NCBI GenBank assembly: GCA_004359435.1
Contig: PTET01000003.1
Span: 10,865 to 56,285 of the forward strand
Length of the DNA: 45,421 nucleotides
Origin: Flavobacteriaceae bacterium
GTDB lineage: Bacteria; Bacteroidota; Bacteroidia; Flavobacteriales; Weeksellaceae
Reading direction: 5' to 3'
Position numbers and translations under genes: made by a program. Positions 37,437 through 45,421 of this stretch are shown one piece after another; the first letter of the stretch is position 1, and each line of letters opens with the position of its first letter. The notes under the pieces were generated by a model. That model saw only the letters and a program-made list of their open reading frames with translations. It had not been told where the DNA came from and made no database searches.

Positions 37437-37607
37437 GGCAATGAGTATATAGTCTATTTACAGTCTTAAAGACTTGATTGATTGTATTTGCTTGCAAAGA
37501 TGCACCTTTAGACTAAGTTTTCAAAATATGATCAAAAATTAGCCATGAGATAATTTAGAAAATCAAACTATTTGTATCTTTATACAAACAGACAAAGAAC
37601 TATTTTT

Positions 37608-38519
37608 ATGCTGAAAAAACACCTGTTATGGCTTTTATGGTTTCTTATTAGTTGTCATCCATCTAACCAAAAAAATATGAAATCCGATTTAACTCCAGAA
37701 GAAATTCGTGTCATTTTAAACAAAGGTACTGAGGCGCCTTACAGCGGTATCTACAACGATTTTTACAAAGAGGGAACCTACAAATGCAAACAGTGTAAAA
37801 CTCCACTTTATAAATCTGATGACAAATTCAAGTCGAACTGTGGTTGGCCTAGTTTTGATGATGAAATTCCAGGAGCGGTAGAAAGAATCCCAGACCCAGA
37901 TGGCTCAAGAACCGAAATAATTTGTAAAAACTGTAAAGGACATCTAGGACATGTGTTTACTGGAGAAGGGTTCACCGAAAAAAACACCCGTCACTGCGTG
38001 AATTCTGTTTCCTTAATTTTTGAGCCTCAAGGCACAAAGTTAGAAGAAGCTTATTTTGCAGGTGGATGTTTTTGGGGGGTAGAATATTTTTTGGAAAAAC
38101 AAAAAGGCGTGATATCTGCAACCTCTGGTTACATGGGAGGAACAGTAAAAAATCCTGCTTACAAAGAAGTTACCACTGGAAATACAGGACATGCAGAAAC
38201 CGTGAAGGTACTATTTGACCCAACTGAGGTAAATTATGAAACTCTTGCCAAATTATTTTTTGAAATCCATGACCCCACGCAAATTGATCGACAAGGTCCA
38301 GATATTGGAAACCAATATCGATCAGAGATTTTTTATGTAGATGATTCTCAAAAAGAAATTTGCCAAAAACTCATTGAAACATTAGAGCAAAAAGGGTACA
38401 AAATCGCCACCAAACTAAGTCCTCTTGCAGAATTTTATCCCGCAGAAGAGTATCATCAAGATTACTACACCAACACGGGAAAAACACCCTATTGCCACGG
38501 CTACACCCCGAGATTCTAA
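37608..38519 (+). CDS. msrBA: lipoprotein methionine sulfoxide reductase, MsrB-MsrA fusion
   Basis: One chain repairs both R- and S-methionine sulfoxide. ATG 37608 gives a lipoprotein signal (MLKKHLLWLLWFLISCHPS, Cys16), so the enzyme is exported and membrane-anchored. The MsrB domain (about 25-145) has two zinc CxxC pairs (CKQC, CKNC), GWPSFDDEI and the catalytic cysteine in RHCVNSVSL. The MsrA domain (about 150-300) starts with AYFAGGCFWGVEYF, whose Cys is catalytic, and ends with EEYHQDYY. A hairpin terminator follows directly. Confidence 0.93.
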   Translation: MLKKHLLWLLWFLISCHPSNQKNMKSDLTPEEIRVILNKGTEAPYSGIYNDFYKEGTYKCKQCKTPLYKSDDKFKSNCGWPSFDDEIPGAVERIPDPDGSRTEIICKNCKGHLGHVFTGEGFTEKNTRHCVNSVSLIFEPQGTKLEEAYFAGGCFWGVEYFLEKQKGVISATSGYMGGTVKNPAYKEVTTGNTGHAETVKVLFDPTEVNYETLAKLFFEIHDPTQIDRQGPDIGNQYRSEIFYVDDSQKEICQKLIETLEQKGYKIATKLSPLAEFYPAEEYHQDYYTNTGKTPYCHGYTPRF

Positions 38520-38521
38520 AG

Positions 38522-38563
38522 AAAAAAGGCAAAAGAATTCTGTTAATTCTTTTGCCTTTTTTT
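38522..38563 (+). terminator. terminator of msrBA
   Basis: Stem GGCAAAAGAATT (38528-38539) pairs with AATTCTTTTGCC (38545-38556), with an A run before and seven T after. Confidence 0.92.
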
Positions 38564-38692
38564 ACGCAATTTTTTAATGATTTGGTTTTGATATGGTTTT
38601 GACAATCAATCTTCTGGCGCAAAAATACATAAAAAACCACAAATCCCTTTGTTTTTGATTAACATTTTTTTGGATTTCCGTAAGAAATCTTC

Positions 38693-39265
38693 TCACCAAG
38701 CTTTCAGTGCCTTGTATAGTTTATGGGTCGGGAGCCCCATAACAGTAGTATAACTACCTTGTATTTTTTTAATTCCAATATGACCAATCCAGTCTTGTAT
38801 ACCATAGCTTCCCGCTTTGTCCAAAGGTGGATACTTGGATATATAATACTGAATTTCCTTTTTAGAAAGTTTCGCAAAAGTTACCTTGGTTTGATCACTA
38901 AATACCTTCTTTTTGTGGTTTGATTTCAAACAGACAGAACTAATTACCCAGTGGGTTTTTCCTGAAAGCGTTTGGAGCATCTGTTTTGCTTCTAAATCAT
39001 CTTTGGGTTTCCCAAGGGCTTTATCCGCCCATACCAGGGTATCAGAGGTAATTAAAAGCTCATTCTCTAAAAGCGATTTGGAATAGGCTTCAGCTTTGAG
39101 GTTGGCTAAAAATTCTGTAATTTTTTCTTTTTGAAGATGCTCTGGAAATACTTCTTCTACATCAATTGCCGAAACCGTAAAATCAAAATCCATCTCAGAC
39201 AAAAGCTCTTTTCTTCTGGGCGAAGACGAACCTAAAATAAGAGAAATTTTCTTTGTATTTTTCAT
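38693..39265 (-). CDS. maf: Maf-like nucleotide pyrophosphatase
   Basis: A 190-residue Maf/YhdE family protein: LGSSSPRRKELL at the N-terminus, SDTLVWADKALGKPKD in the middle (catalytic Asp in SDT), and KAGSYGIQDW near residue 150. Family members hydrolyse non-canonical or modified nucleoside triphosphates such as dTTP/UTP and their overproduction affects septum formation. It is the third gene of the DUF2520-kdsC-maf operon, 23 bases after kdsC. Confidence 0.92.
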   Translation of the reverse strand: MKNTKKISLILGSSSPRRKELLSEMDFDFTVSAIDVEEVFPEHLQKEKITEFLANLKAEAYSKSLLENELLITSDTLVWADKALGKPKDDLEAKQMLQTLSGKTHWVISSVCLKSNHKKKVFSDQTKVTFAKLSKKEIQYYISKYPPLDKAGSYGIQDWIGHIGIKKIQGSYTTVMGLPTHKLYKALKAW

Positions 39266-39288
39266 CTAAAATGAATAAAATCTTATCA

Positions 39289-39819
39289 TTAAATCGATTG
39301 AATGGAGTTTTCGCCCACTACCTCCCATTTTCCTTGCACTTTTAGGGTTTGTTCTATTACATCTCTCACGCATCCTTCTCCTCCTTTGTAGTTGGAAATA
39401 TAGCCGGCAATCGATCTAATTTCTGGCGCAGCATCTCTTGGACAACAACCCAGTCCAACCATCTGCAAAACATTATAATCTGGAATGTCATCGCCCATGT
39501 ATAGTACATTTTCGGACTTAAGACCATACTGATCTGCCAAAACCAAATAATCTTCTCTTTTGTTTTTAGAGCCCAAAATTACTTCTTGAACCCCAAGCCC
39601 CAAAAGTCTTTGTTTTACCATAGGATCTCTTCCACCAGAAATCACAAAGATTCTAAAACCTAGTTTTACTGCCAACTGCATGGCGTAGCCATCTTTGGTA
39701 TGCATCACCCGAACCTGACTTCCGTCTGGATAAAGCGTTACCTCTCCATTGGTAAGTACCCCATCCACATCAAAGATAAAAGTATCAATCTGAGGTAAGA
39801 TTTGCTTATAACTGAGCAT
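39289..39819 (-). CDS. kdsC: 3-deoxy-D-manno-octulosonate-8-phosphate phosphatase (KdsC)
   Basis: A 176-residue HAD-type phosphatase that frees KDO from KDO-8-phosphate. Motif I is FIFDVDGVLTNG (Asp nucleophile), motif II Ser in VISGGRD, motif III Lys in GSKNKRED and motif IV GDDIPDYNVL. The GDD/N pattern and length fit KdsC. Its substrate is made by KdsA, encoded at 6.4-7.2 kb. It overlaps the DUF2520 gene by 14 bases. Confidence 0.92.
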   Translation of the reverse strand: MLSYKQILPQIDTFIFDVDGVLTNGEVTLYPDGSQVRVMHTKDGYAMQLAVKLGFRIFVISGGRDPMVKQRLLGLGVQEVILGSKNKREDYLVLADQYGLKSENVLYMGDDIPDYNVLQMVGLGCCPRDAAPEIRSIAGYISNYKGGEGCVRDVIEQTLKVQGKWEVVGENSIQSI

Positions 39820-40570
39820 GTTTTTTCTGAATTAAATGGCTGAAAGTAGCGTAAATTTCTTTGAGTTCTTTATCCGTAATAAGTTCCAAATGCTTGTTGA
39901 TGGTATCTTGATTCCTTCTTTTGGCAGGGCCAGTTTGCGCCTGAAGTGGCGTTAAATATTCAATTTTATGGGCCGTTTCTAAGATTAATGGTTTTAACAC
40001 ATCAAAAGACACACCATTTTCTGCGCAAAAATCAGAGGCAATTTGATAGATATGATTGGTGAAATTGTTTACCCAAACCGCAGACATGTGTAGTTTTAAT
40101 CTGGCTTTAGAATCTAAATCTTGTACGTTTAAAGAAATTTTCTCTGCAAATTTTCTAAGAGATTCTAAGTCCTGCGAGTTCTCTGCTTCGATGAAAATCG
40201 GAATATCTTCATACTCTAAGTTTCTACCCGCTGTAAGTGTTTGAAGCGGATAAATCACCCCACGTCTTAGTCCGGGTTTGATTTCTTCAATAGACATAGA
40301 GCCAGAAGTGTGTACCACCATTGCCTCTGGATAAGGAATATGAAAAGATATTTCTTTAATGGAATCATCCGAAGTCGCAATAATGTATAAATCTGCTTTC
40401 TGAATCTCAGAAATTTTATCTGTAAAAGGAATGTTGAATTCTTTAGACAATAACTCTGCCCTTTGAAGGGTACGATTGTAAATCTGCTTTACCTGAAAGG
40501 TATTCTGAATTAAAGCTTTAATGATATGAGAAGCCACGTTTCCAGCTCCAAGAACAACTACAGTTTGCAT
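39806..40570 (-). CDS. Rossmann-like and DUF2520 domain protein
   Basis: A 254-residue NADP-binding oxidoreductase-like protein. The N-terminus MQTVVVLGAGNVASHIIKAL is a GxGNxA Rossmann motif; ADLYIIATSDDSIKEI and VVHTSGSMS follow, as in the F420-dependent NADP-oxidoreductase/pyrroline-5-carboxylate reductase superfamily; the C-terminal helical part (MSAVWVNNFTNHIYQIA, GPAKRRNQDTINKHLEL) is DUF2520. Function unknown. First gene of an operon with kdsC and maf. Confidence 0.88.
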   Translation of the reverse strand: MQTVVVLGAGNVASHIIKALIQNTFQVKQIYNRTLQRAELLSKEFNIPFTDKISEIQKADLYIIATSDDSIKEISFHIPYPEAMVVHTSGSMSIEEIKPGLRRGVIYPLQTLTAGRNLEYEDIPIFIEAENSQDLESLRKFAEKISLNVQDLDSKARLKLHMSAVWVNNFTNHIYQIASDFCAENGVSFDVLKPLILETAHKIEYLTPLQAQTGPAKRRNQDTINKHLELITDKELKEIYATFSHLIQKKHAQL

Positions 40571-40629
40571 CTATCTATTATTTTGGTTTTCGATTAAATT
40601 TATATTTCATGCAAAATGAACAACTAGTT

Positions 40630-40663
40630 TTTGCCGAAAATATCAGTAAATTTAATATATTTA
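40630..40663 (+). promoter_or_regulatory. candidate promoter of mdh
   Basis: TTTG (40630-40633) and TATATTTA (40656-40663) are 22 bases apart, close to the flavobacterial consensus. The mdh ATG is 39 bases downstream. Confidence 0.4.
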
Positions 40664-40701
40664 GAACATAGTCTCAATAGAAATAACCAAAATTAAAAAA
40701 A

Positions 40702-41372
40702 ATGAAAGTTACAGTAGTTGGAGCCGGTGCCGTTGGGGCGAGCTGTGCAGAGTATATCGCCATTAAAAATTTCGCATCACAGGTGGTGCTAATAGACATC
40801 AAAGAAGGTCTTGCCCAAGGGAAAGCCATGGATCTAAACCAGTGCGCTACCTTAAACGGATTTGACACCCAAATTAGTGGATATACTGCCGATTACAGCC
40901 AAACCAGCGGTTCGCATGTAGCGGTAATTACCTCTGGAATTCCAAGAAAACCTGGGATGACAAGAGAAGAGCTTATCGAAATAAACGCTGGAATCGTAAA
41001 AGAAGTAGCTCAAAATCTGGTAAAACATTCCCCAGAAGTAATTTATTGCAAATTCAAGAAGACACCAAAGTTGGCGGAGCAACATTGACCAAACTCCTTG
41101 GAACCTCTGCTTGGTACGCTCCTGGCGCGGCAGTCTCTACCCTTATACAAGCCATTTTGTGCGACCAAAAGAAACTCATCCCTTGTTCTGTACTTTTAGA
41201 AGGACAATATGGACTTAGCGACCTAAGCATTGGTGTACCCTGCATCGTTGGAAAAAAGGGAATAGAACAAATTGTTGAGATTGATTTAAGCCAAAATGAA
41301 AAAGACAACCTAATGGAATCTGCCAAGGCGGTGAAAGCCACCAATGACATTCTAAACACCCTTAGCCTTTAA
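40702..41372 (+). pseudogene. mdh: malate dehydrogenase, interrupted by an internal gap and frameshift
   Basis: Malate dehydrogenase interconverts malate and oxaloacetate. The first part (from 40702) is a perfect N-terminus: VTVVGAGAVGAS, VLIDIKEGLAQGKAMDL and ITSGIPRKPGMTREEL up to HSPEVI. After 41040 the frame changes and the C-terminal part LLQIQEDTKVGGATLTKLL...SAWYAPGAA...SLSL follows, ending at 41372. About 80-90 residues are missing, among them the SNPVD segment and the catalytic GGHGD histidine, so the product cannot be active. The junction lies around 41038-41048, where ATTTAT could have served as a short shared sequence. Usual length is about 310. Confidence 0.9.
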
Positions 41373-41467
41373 CTTTTAACAAAATCATAACACCATAAAA
41401 AATACTGATAGAATTTTGCCGATCCATTGGTTTAACTTTATCATTTTTGTAGGGTAAATATATCGCC

Positions 41468-42476
41468 ATGAAAAAAACTACACTTTATCTGATGCTTTTG
41501 GGTGTGCTTGTATTTTCTTCTTGCAACAAAGAAAAAAAAACAAGAAGCCTCAGTTTTTATTGGGCTTATGGAAGTTGCCAATACCCATTTTGATATTCTT
41601 CCAAATTTCAAAGAAAACCCAGAAAACAGTCTAAGCAAAGACAAAATTTCACTAGGAAAAAAACTATATTTTGAGAAGAAACTTTCCAAAGACAACACCC
41701 AAAGCTGCAATACCTGCCACAACTTAGAAACTTTTGGGGTAGATAACCAATCTTTTTCCAAAGGAAACAACGGTGGACTTGGGGGAAGAAATTCTCCTTC
41801 TACCCTCAATGCAGCCATGCACATGGCTCAATTTTGGGACGGAAGGGAGCCAGACGTAGAAGCACAAGCAGGAGGGCCGATTCTCAATCCTGCGGAAATG
41901 GAAATGCCTTCCAAGGAAGCTGTTGAAGAAAGATTGAAAAAAGATCCTGCATATCCTGCTCTTTTTGCCAAAGCTTTCCCAGAGAACCCTGTGGTATCTT
42001 ATGAGAATCTACAAAAAGCTATAGGCGCTTTTGAGAGAACCCTTCTTACCCCCACCAAGTTCGATGATTTTTTAAATGGAGACATTCATGCCTTAAATGA
42101 AAGTGAACAGCAAGGTCTTAAAACTTTTATCGAAATTGGTTGTATCAATTGCCACAACACCGCAACCATAGGGGGAAATTCTTACCAAAAATTTGGGGTT
42201 TTGTCTCCATACTGGGAAGCAACAAAATCTAAAAAACAAGATCTAGGTAGATATGAAGTAACCAAAAGCGAAGCAGACAAATATGTCTTTAAGGTTCCAT
42301 CCCTTCGAAATGTAGAGAAAACAGGGCCTTATTTTCATGATGGAAGTGTACAAGATTTGTCCACAGCGGTACAAATTATGGCCAAAGTTCAGTTAGGCAA
42401 AGATTTGACTCCAGAGCAGAACACCAATATCATCGCTTTTCTAAAAACGCTTACAGCCCAAAAAGTAGAGTTTTAA
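41468..42476 (+). CDS. di-heme cytochrome-c peroxidase lipoprotein with poly-A frameshift
   Basis: The protein reduces H2O2 in the periplasm with electrons from cytochrome c. ATG 41468 starts a lipoprotein signal (MKKTTLYLMLLGVLVFSSCNKEKK). A run of nine A at 41532-41540 then shifts the frame; removing one A joins it smoothly to KKQEASVFIGLMEVAN and the whole rest. Heme motifs are CNTCH near residue 80 and CINCH near residue 225; AQFWDGREPDVEAQAGGPILNP and VPSLRNVEKTGPYFHDGS are family blocks. Without the extra A the protein is complete (about 335 residues). The gene may be expressed from a variable tract, or the tract may be a sequencing error. Confidence 0.85.
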
Positions 42477-42493
42477 TTTTGGTTTGTCTTAAC

Positions 42494-42524
42494 AAAAAAA
42501 AGCCCACAGTTGTGGGCTTTTTTT
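42494..42524 (+). terminator. terminator of the cytochrome-c peroxidase gene
   Basis: Stem AGCCCACA/TGTGGGCT with a two-base loop, preceded by an A run and followed by seven T. Confidence 0.92.
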
Positions 42525-42579
42525 GTATCTTCAAAAAGAGAAAATCCTATTGTTTAACCGATAAAATTAAACTCTTTTT

Positions 42580-44195
42580 ATGTCTGCTTTTGGAATCCAA
42601 GACACATACCAACAATTGGTGGTGACGAAAGACAAGTGGTTCTTTTTGATTCCATAGAAGATGCCGCCTTTGAAAGTGTACAGGAAAACAAAGAATACAC
42701 AGGGATTGACCATTATATTTCTCTTATCAAAAACGGCAATGAAAAGGGGCTTCTGGAAAAACTCAACCAGATGAGTGTCAGGCTTGTTTTTACGGCACAC
42801 CCAACCCAGTTTTATCCTCCCGAAGTTTTGGGAATTATAGAGAACATCAGAGAATACACTCAGTCCAACAACATAGAAGAGCTGGACAAAACCTTGCAGC
42901 AATTGGGACTTACTTCCTTTGTCAACAAAGACAAACCTACACCAGTGGAAGAAGCTGCCAACATCATCTATTACCTCAGAGAAGTCTATTATCAGTCCAT
43001 TTGCGATTTTTATCAAAAACTTCAATTCCAACTGGGAAAAAAATTTAGTTTGGACAATCTCAATCTTGTCAAAATTGGTTTTTGGCCTGGGGGAGACAGA
43101 GACGGAAATCCCTTTGTAACGGCAAAAGTAACCAAGGAAGTGGCGGATTTGCTACGGGTTTCACTGCTCAAAAACTACTACAACGACCTAAAAAAACTGG
43201 AGAAAAAACTCACCTTTAGAGAACTGCTTTCCCCGATGGAGTCGCTCAAAAAGTTGCTCTACCAAAGCATGTTTGATGCTAAAATCATACCCAAATCAGA
43301 AGACATATTGTCTCTTCTTTTGGATATCAAAAAAATCTTGATAGAAGAGTATCACAGTTTGTATCTGGAAGATTTGGAGGAGTTGATTCTCAAAGTACAA
43401 CTTTTCAAAACCCATTTTGCGACACTAGACATCAGGCAAAACCATCAGGTACACCACAGAGTTGTTGAAGAAATTCTAAAGCAGAAAAACATCATAAAAA
43501 GTGGCCTTGAACATTACAGCGAAAAGGAAATCATCACCTTTCTTGAAAATGACTTTTTGCTTTCCCCAGAAGATTTTCAGGACCCACTAGTGAAAGAAAC
43601 CCTAGAAACCATCCTTGTGATTCCCAAAATTCAAGAGAAAAACGGAACGGCTTCACTGGAAAGATACATCATCAGCAACAGCGAAGACATTTTTTCGGTT
43701 TTGTATGTTTTGGCACTTTTCAGATGGGTGGGAATCAATCCAAACCACACCCAAATAGACATTGTTCCTCTTTTTGAAACCATGCTGGGCATGGAGCATT
43801 CTGGGGAGATTATGCAAACTTTCTTGTTCAAAAAACAGATTGCCCCTCTAAGTCAAACCCTTTTTTTGTTTGATACTTTGGGTATTGGACTTTTTACTTT
43901 ATTGGGATTGCAAAAAGGCTTGGATTTTGGGCTTCATCCTTTTGTAGCCATTACCATGGGCATCTCTTCTGCGGTGATGGGAGGAGTGATAAGGGATGTA
44001 CTTACGGCTGAAGTTCCGCTGATTTTCAAAAAAGAAATCTATGCTTCTGCCTGTTTTGTGGGTGGACTGGTATATTTATTGGCTTTAAAACTAAACCTTA
44101 ATCCCAAAGGGGCCTTTGTTTTGGGATTTGTGGTTATAGTTACCATTAGGCTTTTGGCGGTAAAACACAAATTGCAACTTCCTAAAATTAAATAA
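42580..44195 (+). CDS. ppc: hybrid: phosphoenolpyruvate carboxylase with two gaps, fused to half of a TRIC/UPF0126 channel
   Basis: PEP carboxylase feeds oxaloacetate to the TCA cycle. ATG 42580 begins a short N-terminal part (MSAFGIQDTYQQLVVTK) that shifts frame at about 42626-42635. The next frame carries RQVVLFDSIEDAAF and then VFTAHPTQFYP (catalytic His region), FWPGGDRDGNPFVT and FATLDIRQNHQVH, up to IDIVPLFETMLGME. The second half of the enzyme (GFSDSxKDG, HGRGG) is absent. At about 43835-43850 the frame runs without a stop into PLSQTLFLFDTLGIGLFTLLG and MGGVIRDVLTAEVPLIFKKEIYASAC, the second half of a TRIC-type (UPF0126) membrane protein. So one ORF holds two junctions; neither protein can be functional. 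Confidence 0.88.
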
Positions 44196-44334
44196 GGGTT
44201 CAAAAAAGTGCTTTTTACAATTTTTGAAATCCAAAATACGCCAAAAAACATACATGAAACATACATTTCAAAGGAGTCTTTTCTTAGTGAATCTATTGCT
44301 AGAATAACCCAGATACACTACTTTTGAACTTGCC

Positions 44335-45057
44335 ATGAAAAAGACCAGACTCAACAAATTCTTAAGTGAAAAAGGCTATTGCTCAAGAAGAGCGGCAGAC
44401 AAACTCATCGAAAATGGTGAGGTATTTGTCAATGGCAAAAAAGCCGAAATTGGTCAAGGGGTAGAAGAAACAGATCTGATTGAAATTAAAGGAGAAACCC
44501 TGCAAAGCCAAAACAGCGAGGGTTTTATCTATTTGGCTTTTCATAAACCCAAGGGCATAGTTTGCACCACAGACCAAAAAAGAGAAAAAAACAACATTGT
44601 TGATTATATCGGTTATCCCAAAAGAATTTTCCCAATCGGAAGATTAGACAAAGACAGCGAAGGATTAATACTACTTACCAATGATGGTGATATTGTCAAT
44701 AAAATTCTGCGGGCCAAAAACCAACATCAAAAAGAATATATAGTAACAGTAGACAAACCTATTGATGATTCATTCATTCAAAAAATGGGAAGTGGAGTTC
44801 CTATTTTAGGGCAAATCACCCAAAAATGCGAAGTTGAAAAAATCGCAGACAAACAGTTTAGAATTGTTTTAACCCAAGGTCTTAACAGGCAGATAAGAAG
44901 AATGTCCGAATTTCTAGGCTACAGGGTAGTAAAGCTAAAACGCATCCGAATCATGCATATCCAACTAGATTTACCGGTTGGAAAACACAGAGAGCTTAGC
45001 CCAAAAGAACAAAAAAAACTAGAAGAACTTTTACAACATTCCCAAAAGACCTATTAA
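44335..45057 (+). CDS. rluF: 23S rRNA pseudouridine synthase, RluF-type (RsuA family)
   Basis: A 240-residue pseudouridine synthase. The N-terminal S4 RNA-binding domain is RLNKFLSEKGYCSRRAADKLIENGEVFVNGK. The catalytic block is FPIGRLDKDSEGLILLTNDG, with Asp in RLDKDSEG. TQGLNRQIRRMSEFLGYRVVKLKRIRI is the third signature. RluF modifies U2604 of 23S rRNA; RsuA/RluB are related options. Complete. The 139 bases upstream (44196-44334) show nothing clear. Confidence 0.9.
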   Translation: MKKTRLNKFLSEKGYCSRRAADKLIENGEVFVNGKKAEIGQGVEETDLIEIKGETLQSQNSEGFIYLAFHKPKGIVCTTDQKREKNNIVDYIGYPKRIFPIGRLDKDSEGLILLTNDGDIVNKILRAKNQHQKEYIVTVDKPIDDSFIQKMGSGVPILGQITQKCEVEKIADKQFRIVLTQGLNRQIRRMSEFLGYRVVKLKRIRIMHIQLDLPVGKHRELSPKEQKKLEELLQHSQKTY

Positions 45058-45067
45058 TATATCCTTT

Positions 45068-45421
45068 TCAATTGGAAATATTTTCAAACAAAAACTGGAA
45101 AGCTTTTTTACTGATCTCTTTGATGAATTCGTCTCTGTTTAACTGGGGATAAAAAGCTTTGATACTTTGTACTTCTACCCTATTTTCTTTTTGAATGGCA
45201 AGACCAATATAGCAGAGTCCCTCCGAAGACTCTTTTTGATCCAAATCTGAAGGCGCAAAACCTGTTGTAGAAACCGCAACATCAACTTCCAACTGCTTGA
45301 TAAGACCCTCGGCCATTTCTTCAGCCACCTGGGAGCTCACTACACCATATTGGGCAATGGTATTTTCTTTTACCCCAAGTAGATGTTGTTTCACTTTTGA
45401 ATCATAAGCCACAACCCCTCC
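45068..45421 (-). CDS. CinA C-terminal / PncC nicotinamide-nucleotide amidase domain (5' end outside window)
   Basis: The frame runs off the window end with GGVVAYDSKVKQHLLGV, so the gene continues upstream. The remaining 117 residues hold YGVVSSQVAEEMAEGLIKQ, VAVSTTGFAPSDLD and CYIGLAIQ, typical of the CinA C-terminal/PncC domain, which deamidates nicotinamide mononucleotide and recycles pyridine nucleotides. Whether it is a CinA with N-terminal MoaB-like domain or a stand-alone PncC cannot be seen. The usual TGIAGPxGG loop reads TTGFAPSDL here. It converges with the pseudouridine synthase gene. Confidence 0.85.
   Translation of the reverse strand, partial: GGVVAYDSKVKQHLLGVKENTIAQYGVVSSQVAEEMAEGLIKQLEVDVAVSTTGFAPSDLDQKESSEGLCYIGLAIQKENRVEVQSIKAFYPQLNRDEFIKEISKKAFQFLFENISN

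Overview
The window is chromosomal DNA from a member of the Bacteroidota, most likely a flavobacterium. The evidence is the AT-rich composition with A/T-rich intergenic leaders, the many short Bacteroidota-type lipoprotein signals (SCxxx), promoter-like TTTG-N20-TATATTTG boxes, the flavobacterial flavour of GyrA, FumC, KdsA, BioD and PEP carboxylase, and KDO (lipid A core) genes that imply an outer membrane. I read it by eye; no database search was possible.

Layout. 1-44: an almost complete Nextera/Tn5 mosaic-end dimer, i.e. library adapter. 95-1484: biotin genes bioF-bioD. 1486-4415: three tandem uncharacterised lipoproteins. 4481-7186 (minus): kdsA-adk-obg-rraA operon. 7295-7443: a stub of ftsE. 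7540-7695: rpmH. 7873-10647: gyrA. 10.7-15.6 kb: M24 peptidase, lipoprotein, amine oxidase, outer-membrane barrel, GH29-like fucosidase. 15.7-19.7 kb (minus): OMP fragment, acyltransferase, alpha/beta hydrolase, YARHG lipoprotein, DUF2306 protein. 19.9 kb: SDR. 20.7-28.1 kb: a defence island (type I restriction hsdR, YhcG-type nuclease/hsdM hybrid, hsdS, then a PtuA-like ATPase and a PtuB-like HNH nuclease). 28.3-32.1 kb: lipoprotein, DUF2490 protein, phosphoesterase fragment, Coq4-like protein, HTH regulator with membrane partner, small membrane protein. 32.3-45.4 kb: fumC, tRNA-Arg, hisS-spmAB-psd operon, msrBA, DUF2520/kdsC/maf operon, mdh, cytochrome-c peroxidase, ppc, rluF-type pseudouridine synthase and the C-terminal part of cinA/pncC.

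The striking property is not one locus but a pattern. About a dozen genes have clean internal gaps: both ends of the protein are recognisable and undecayed, but the middle is missing. Clear cases are bioF, obg, ftsE, hsdR, yhcG-hsdM, the HNH gene, mdh, and ppc (twice, the second joining it to half of a TRIC/UPF0126 channel gene). Probable cases are the fucosidase 5' end, an OMP gene and a phosphoesterase. Some junctions keep frame and create hybrid ORFs; others shift frame. Because essential genes (obg, ftsE) are hit and adapter sequence sits in the contig, collapsed assembly gaps or amplification chimeras are the likeliest explanation. A real genome-wide deletion process would be remarkable and is testable with raw reads.

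Genes that look intact still tell a coherent story: KDO synthesis (kdsA, kdsC), biotin, central carbon metabolism (fumC, mdh, ppc), translation (hisS, rpmH, tRNA-Arg, pseudouridine synthase), envelope lipoproteins, periplasmic oxidative-damage repair (lipoprotein MsrBA, cytochrome-c peroxidase) and phage defence (type I RM with an embedded Septu-like pair).
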